In this document: in pieces, positions 58,991 to 64,000 of the stretch | Position numbering within the stretch: the first letter of the stretch is position 1 | Layout: each line of letters begins with the position of its first letter | Assembly (NCBI RefSeq): GCF_004210375.1 | Contig: NC_134834.1 | Coordinates: forward strand, 13,067,857-13,131,856 | DNA length: 64,000 bases | DNA from: Tachypleus tridentatus | Taxonomy: Eukaryota > Arthropoda > Merostomata > Xiphosura > Limulidae | Reading direction: 5' to 3' | Notes under the pieces: model-generated | What the model was told of the DNA's origin: nothing | The model's input: the letters and a program-made list of their open reading frames with translations, nothing else | The model's database searches: none | Program-made: the position numbers and the translations under genes

Positions 58991-59064
58991 TTTTCTTTGT
59001 TTAGGTTTTCAGCGCAAAATTACACATTGGGCCATATGCGTTATGTCCTGGCATTGTAAGACCT
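58991..59064 (-). repeat. SINE-C 3' fragment
   Basis: TTTTCTTTGTTTAGG, TTTTCAGCGCAAAATTACAC, ATTGGGCCATATGCG and GGCATTGTAAGACC: tail, shared motif and a remnant of the head, with the T-arm region deleted. Confidence 0.65.
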
Positions 59065-59267
59065 ATTTTTTTCTTTTTTCTTAGAACAGAATATAAAAAT
59101 ATCTACTGGTGACATGAGGGTCTACATGAAGTGAACTTTATCTTGTTGTTTTTTTTAACCCTAGTTTATCAACAATTCAGTCGTTTAGTGTTTAATTACG
59201 ATTCCCCTCTTTTCTCACACCGTTTGCGTAACCTGTTCTGGTCATTTTTAAAGATCAACGTACACGA

Positions 59268-59549
59268 GACCTGGCATGGCCAAACGTGTTAAGGCGTGCG
59301 ACTCGTAATCTGAGGATCGCTGGTCCGCATCCCCGTCGCGCCAAACATGCTCGCCCTTTCAGCCGTGGGGGCGTTATAATGTGACGGTCAATCCCACTAT
59401 TCGTTGGTAAAAGAGTAGCCCAAGAGTTGGCGGTGGGTGGTGACGACTAGTTGCCTTCCCTCTAGTCTTACACTGCTAAATTAGGGACGGCTAGCACAGA
59501 TAGCCCTCGAGTAGCTTTGCGCGAATTTCACAAAACAAACAAACAAACA
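59268..59549 (+). repeat. SINE-A copy with 14-bp target-site duplication
   Basis: ATCAACGTACACGA (59254-59267) and ATCAACGTGCATGA (59550-59563) match at 12 of 14 and abut the ends. Head GACCTGGCATGGCCAAACG; the B box is altered (TGGTCCGCATCCC). The tail has four CAAA units. Confidence 0.95.
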
Positions 59550-59563
59550 ATCAACGTGCATGA

Positions 59564-60091
59564 TAATAAAACTGAAGAGCATCACAGTAGAACCTACCTC
59601 AGGTATTAGGTTTTACAAAAAAAAATCTGTTCTCTTTACTCTACATAAAATCTGTGACAAGATTACTGGTTCGACAGTTCTCATGAATGAAATAATAATA
59701 ATCAGATAAATATAAAGAATGTTAGAATCAATGTTGTGTTATTCATTCCGACCTAAAATTTCACAATAATAACTTACACAACCTGATTCGCATCTCTTCA
59801 GTTTTTTTAAATAGAAATATATTACATATATATATATATATATATAATCAGGCACTAGACCATTACTACTTCCTGTTGTATCCCATTCGTGTTTGTAATA
59901 TTGATCACTCGTGACATAGCAGACAGGTTAAAAGATGTTTGTGGTGGTGCTAATGGTTGATAGAAAGATAAAAGAAATGATTCTTGATACCAATACAGAA
60001 AATCCTTACATTATATAATGTCAGAATACTGTTGATGGTAAGTTTCGGTGCTACAAAAACCTTTCAGTTTGATATTCGTCTAAATAGTTTT
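59564..60091. other. Spacer with a (TA)n microsatellite
   Basis: (TA)n at about 59825-59847. Nothing else supported. Confidence 0.5.
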
Positions 60092-60100
60092 AATTCTTTT

Positions 60101-60376
60101 ATTTGTTTGTTTGAATTTCGCGTAAAGCTACTCAAGGGCTGTCTGCGCGAGCCGTCCCTAATTTAACAGTGTAAGGCTAGAGGGAAGGTAATTAGGCATC
60201 ACCACCCACCGCCAACTCTTGGGCTACTCTATCACCAACGAATAGTGGGATTGACCATAACATTATAACGCTCCCACGGCTGAAAGGGCGAGCACGTTTG
60301 GAGCGACCGGGATTCGAACCCCCAACCCTCGGATTATGAGTCGAACGCCTTAACACACTTGGCGATGCCGGTCCCG
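60101..60376 (-). repeat. SINE-A copy with perfect 9-bp target-site duplication
   Basis: AATTCTTTT at 60092-60100 and 60377-60385. Full-length minus-strand copy with GGGGGTTCGAATCCC B box region and head GGGACCGGCATCGCCAAGTG. Confidence 0.95.
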
Positions 60377-60385
60377 AATTCTTTT

Positions 60386-61614
60386 CTACAACATTATTAT
60401 TTGAACACAATTATTATTTTAGATTTTATTTCTGTCTGCTAATGTGTTGTTTTCTAAAGACAATCTTTTATACGTTGTCTACGAATTTTTTTTATTATGT
60501 AGTACAATTTCCCCTAAAATTCTTTCATTGTTTCTCTGACAGAAAAATCAAATTCTACATTTCTGCTTTAAACCAATTTGTTATCTTAGTTTTCATTCAG
60601 AGAGACTTTGAATAGTACAGAGTGAAGAAAAATAGTTCAAAGCATGATGTATTCTAGCAACTGCATTAAAATAAAAATTATTCATATACAGATTAAATAT
60701 TCATCAGCTCAGTCAGCCCTGAAGCTACAATATGTGTGATTATTAAGATAAACTACCTGCTGGAACATTCAAATCTCTTTTAAGTTTATTTGTTGTTTTT
60801 AATAATACAATCTCAAGACAACTGAATTAGCTAAGCGTTTATCACAGTACTTCTGTCATGGGAAGCAAGTAGTGAAAGGTGTTCCTTGAAGTGTATGTGG
60901 TTATCTGCGGTGCTTTCGACGAGAACAAAAATTCAGCTTGGCACGAGTTTCGGGGAGTGTAATCCATTTAAGATAATTGTTTCGAAAGTTTGTTTACACA
61001 GTAGTTTCGTAATCCTCTGACACAACCAATAATTCTGTAATTCGTCACGACAAGTTTCGCCTAAAGCGAGAAGAGCTTGAATAAGGGGACAGTAATAGCC
61101 TACCCTAGCTCTAGGAGCGGGGGGTGGCCGACAAGTACGTTTTTTTTTTCTCTCTCTCTTTTTCGTTGGTGACTTCTCTAACACCGGCGGCAAAAAAACA
61201 ACAACTAATGTGGAACATTGGTAGGAGACAAGTCTTTGAACAAGAACGCGTGTAAGCTTATAAAATTAGATGAAATTGTGACGGAAGTTTCCACAAGAGA
61301 CTCAGGCCAGCCCACGACCGTGAGAGATTTAACCCTAAATTGGGAGAGAGGAAAAATCCTGTTTGTTCGGCACTAATTGCTTTTGAAATATTTTATGTAA
61401 GGGTAAAAGAAAAGAAGGTTATTTTGGATGTATAATATCATAATTAATGTGCGTAATATAATTATGGAATTATGACAAAACTTGAAGTTTTAACGATCTC
61501 TATTCAAAGTCTAATTTTAATGCTATAATCAGTTTGTATTTGTCACAGTATAATAGCGTTAGGTATGTATTTTAAACACCACAATATTTTATTACGTTTT
61601 TACGAGAACAAGTG
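60386..61614. other. No gene recognised
   Basis: T/CT-rich run at 61140-61162. The 86-codon minus-strand frame at 60933-61193 shows no recognisable domain. Confidence 0.45.
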
Positions 61615-61880
61615 GGCCCGGCATGGCCAAGTGTGTTAAGGCGTTCGACTCGTAATCCGAGAGTCGTGGGTTCGAATCCATGTCACACCAAACATGCTCG
61701 CCCTTTCAGGCGTGGGGGCATTATAATGTGATGGTCAATCCCATTATTCGTTGGTAAAAGAGTATCCCAAGAGTTGGCGGTGGGTGATGATGACTAACTG
61801 CCTTCCCTCTAGTTTTACACTGCTAAATTAGGGACAGCTAGCGCAAATAGCTCTCGTGTAGCTTTGCGCGAAATTCAAAA
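61615..61880 (+). repeat. SINE-A copy, full length
   Basis: Head GGGCCCGGCATGGCCAAGTG, CTCGTAA loop, GGGTTCGAATCC B box, 3' motif GCGCAAATAGCTCTCGTGTA, short GAAATTCAAAACTAAG tail. GAGAACAAGT before and GAGAAAAGAG after are weakly alike. Confidence 0.93.
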
Positions 61881-62312
61881 CTAAGGAGAAAAGAGTAGAT
61901 AGTAGCATTCAAACCTCACTAAGTATTCGCCATATTGAACATTAGTAACCCATGATATGGGCCTACAGTGATTTTATTGTTTTGAAATTTTACATATTCT
62001 ACAGTAATTCCTGTACGCTAAATCCGAAAACGATGTTCGTTTTTCTCCATCACGTACAAATTTTTCATAAAACGTCATAACGATTGAGTATTCCATGGGA
62101 GAAAAACCAACTCGTTTTGTGTGGACAAAAGAGAATCTAGTGTCCTATTTTTTTTGAAAATATCGGCTCGTCTATCACTCTACTATTCGACTTTGAGAAC
62201 CAAGTTTAAAGCACGTAGAATAAAGACAGTTATCTACCACTGATACTATTTTTCAAATAATTAAAAATTGTTAATTTAAAAATGGTAGTGGAGATCATAA
62301 AAAAATACAAAA
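61881..62312. repeat. Intergenic DNA containing an old dispersed repeat
   Basis: About 61965-62085 (TGATTTTATTGTTTTGAA, TTTTTCTCCATCACG, CATAAAACGTCATAA) aligns by eye with 15135-15265, same strand and order. The class is unknown. Confidence 0.45.
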
Positions 62313-62578
62313 ACGAGGATCTTACAACACAAAAATTCAAGGTTCGTTCCCTGCGGAAAGCTCATTGAGTATACTTGCACTTAAAATGAATAAAATCAAT
62401 TTATTTATCTAAAGTACCCTTAAAAATAAGAAAAATTGGTTGGGAAATTTGTCTATTTTATATTTTCAAGTCACAAATCTATATTTTAACTCCATAAGGA
62501 TCGACAAGTGCTGTAAGTATGCTCAATGGACTTTCCACAGGGAACGAACCTTGAATTTTTGTGTTGTAAGCTCCTCGT
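62313..62578. repeat. Inverted pair of SINE-B-like copies
   Basis: The left arm 62313-62379 and right arm 62512-62578 are reverse complements with about 6 differences in 67 bp. Each holds a T-arm-like AAGGTTCGTTCCCTG and ATTGAGTATACTTGCA-type sequence resembling SINE-B with private changes (CTTACAACACAAAAATTCAA). The spacer is about 130 bp. On the right the element extends further into TTACCGATAAGTAACAGG, resembling a SINE head. Confidence 0.85.
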
Positions 62579-63507
62579 ACTTACCGATAAGTAACAGGAT
62601 GGGCGGGGCTTAAATATATAATTCATTTTAAGTAGAATATTGTAAGGTGTTATTAGTTATGATTTCTACAGCGTTATGCGAGTTTTGTTACATTGCGTCT
62701 CCTAAAACAGCACGTTCGCACGAGAGTTTTCCTGCCTGACCAAGTGATAGTTTCTGCTGATCGAAAGATCACGTTCATACAGCTTAAACACTTTCCCCCC
62801 ATTAGTTAAAACTCATTCTCTGTTCCCTTCAAGTCGAAATTCTACCTCCCAGATAGAGGACGTGTTTCGTTTACGCCGAAAGTCAAATAGTCAAATACAG
62901 GTTATGTCTAACGCTTAGAAGGACAGGTAGATAGAAGGACAGATATATCCGCGTTTACGGTTGGACGAAAAGATATAATTTCACTGTGAAGAGTCCTTCG
63001 TCCATTTAACTTAATGAAATTATCAACTTCGATCGCGCCAAACCACGAGCGACCGCGTGGGTGTCAGGGGAGATCATTGTCTCGAATGAAGTCAAGTGTT
63101 CATCTGCGACAGTATTTCTAACGTCACACTGGAGTTATATGTGGTCTTCAGAGACGTGACCCTTAAAAGGCGGGAATTCTCAGGAGCCTTAAAACTCGTC
63201 GATAACCGACCGTGAAAATAAGGAGGGTCGTCGATTTCACGCTGCATCCGTCGTCAGGGGAAACATCATTGTCGACTGAGCATTCGACAAAAATGTCTGG
63301 AAAATGTCAATAAGTTAAGAGATCTGTTCTGATAACCACAGACATCTTTTCTGTCAAAATAATCAGACGTTTTGTTGTAAGCTGCTAATGATCGTTCTGA
63401 ATAAAAATGACCCAGTTTTAACTTCAAATAGCATATTCGTACTTGACCACACAAATTTGTTAGCGTTTTGATAATATATGTACGTGTTATTTTATCGACT
63501 AATGGAT
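62579..63507. other. No feature recognised
   Basis: Somewhat less AT-rich at 62860-63260 (CGCGCCAAACCACGAGCGAC, GGGTCGTCGATTTCACGC), but no open frame or repeat is recognised. Confidence 0.4.
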
Positions 63508-63680
63508 TTGTTTGTTTGTTGAATTTCGCGTATAGAGCTATCTGCGCTGTTATTCTTTCCTACTTTCGAAGTAATAGACTACATGGAAGGCAGCTAGTCA
63601 ACACCACTACCCTGCTAACTCTTGGGATTCTCCTTTAATCAATGAATACTGAGATTCACTGTCACTTTGTCGTGACCGTG
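63508..63680 (-). repeat. SINE-A copy, decayed and head-truncated
   Basis: TTGTTTGTTTGTTGAATTTC tail, GAGCTATCTGCGCTGTTATT, ATGGAAGGCAGCTAGTCAAC and CTGCTAACTCTTGGG. The copy stops after GATTCACTGTCAC and the tRNA-like head is missing. Confidence 0.8.
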
Positions 63681-64000
63681 ATAGTGGTTCATAATAAGGA
63701 TCGCGTGAAATTACAGAAAACCTTAATAGAACGTTTGGGCGAAAAGCAAATTAAATATTAAAGATGCAGTGCAAACAACACTTTATAATCTTTACTAGTG
63801 ACTTCTAAGATCGTACACAAATACAAATGTACAAACAAATCCGCTCAGAACGGCCCATTTGTAATTATTTCTATTATTACTTTCTTACCAATCTAAAGTT
63901 TAATATATTGTACCTAAACCTTTAGTAGAATATCAAACAACGTACTTCGAAAGGGTATTGAAAAGTCTGTTTGTTCCTATTATATTTTACGTAAACTGAA
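63681..64000. other. No feature recognised
   Basis: Spacer to the window end. Confidence 0.5.

Overview
The window looks like intergenic, repeat-dominated DNA from an animal genome. I find no intact protein-coding gene. Dispersed tRNA-headed SINEs, an animal-type Penelope-like retroelement, mariner and hAT debris and kilobase-scale satellites fit a large arthropod genome. The abundant ~275-bp SINE with the anticodon-loop sequence CTCGTAA is one I associate from memory with horseshoe crabs (Xiphosura). That attribution is an inference and was not searched.

Tandem arrays fill roughly 18-19 kb (counted by eye). They are: a 37-bp array at 1-4603 that runs into a 500-N gap; a 23-bp array at 7.6-8.2 kb; a 63-bp array at 17.5 kb with a decayed array of similar period beside it; another 63-bp array at 20.4 kb; 73-, 49- and 43-bp arrays at 26.9, 28.2 and 31 kb; an 8.4-kb AT-rich 24-bp satellite at 34.6-43.0 kb, sandwiched between related 42-bp and 78-bp arrays; an 89-bp array at 45.1-46.8 kb that grades out of decayed monomers and shows a nascent dimeric higher-order repeat; and a 95-bp array at 49.0-49.9 kb that appears to have grown from a subrepeat of a dispersed element also present at 10.6 kb.

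Mobile elements: at least 23 copies of SINE-A (~275 bp), a dozen or more copies each or in fragments of SINE-B and SINE-C (~120-135 bp), and three copies of a minor SINE-D. SINE-A, -B and -C have different tRNA-like heads but share a 3' motif (CAGATAGCCC...TGTRGCTTTG), which suggests a common retrotransposition partner or exchange of 3' modules. Eight insertions keep clear target-site duplications. A Penelope-like element relic (13.2-14.6 kb) retains RT and GIY-YIG remnants, is split by a young SINE-A just before its YVDD box, and is followed by a hammerhead-ribozyme-like core at 14.7 kb. Other relics are a non-LTR RT C-terminus (29.4-29.8 kb, minus strand), an internally deleted mariner-like element with clean termini (46957-47500), a possible 103-bp hAT-type MITE (19678-19780), a ~340-bp long-inverted-repeat element (21664-22000), an inverted SINE-B-like pair (62313-62578), and a C-terminal fragment of a multicopy arthropod hypothetical protein (57.1 kb).

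The giant open frames at 34.6-43.0 kb arise because 24 is a multiple of three; I do not call them genes. The remaining stretches look like ordinary low-copy intergenic DNA; each one over about 300 bases is listed with what is visible in it.
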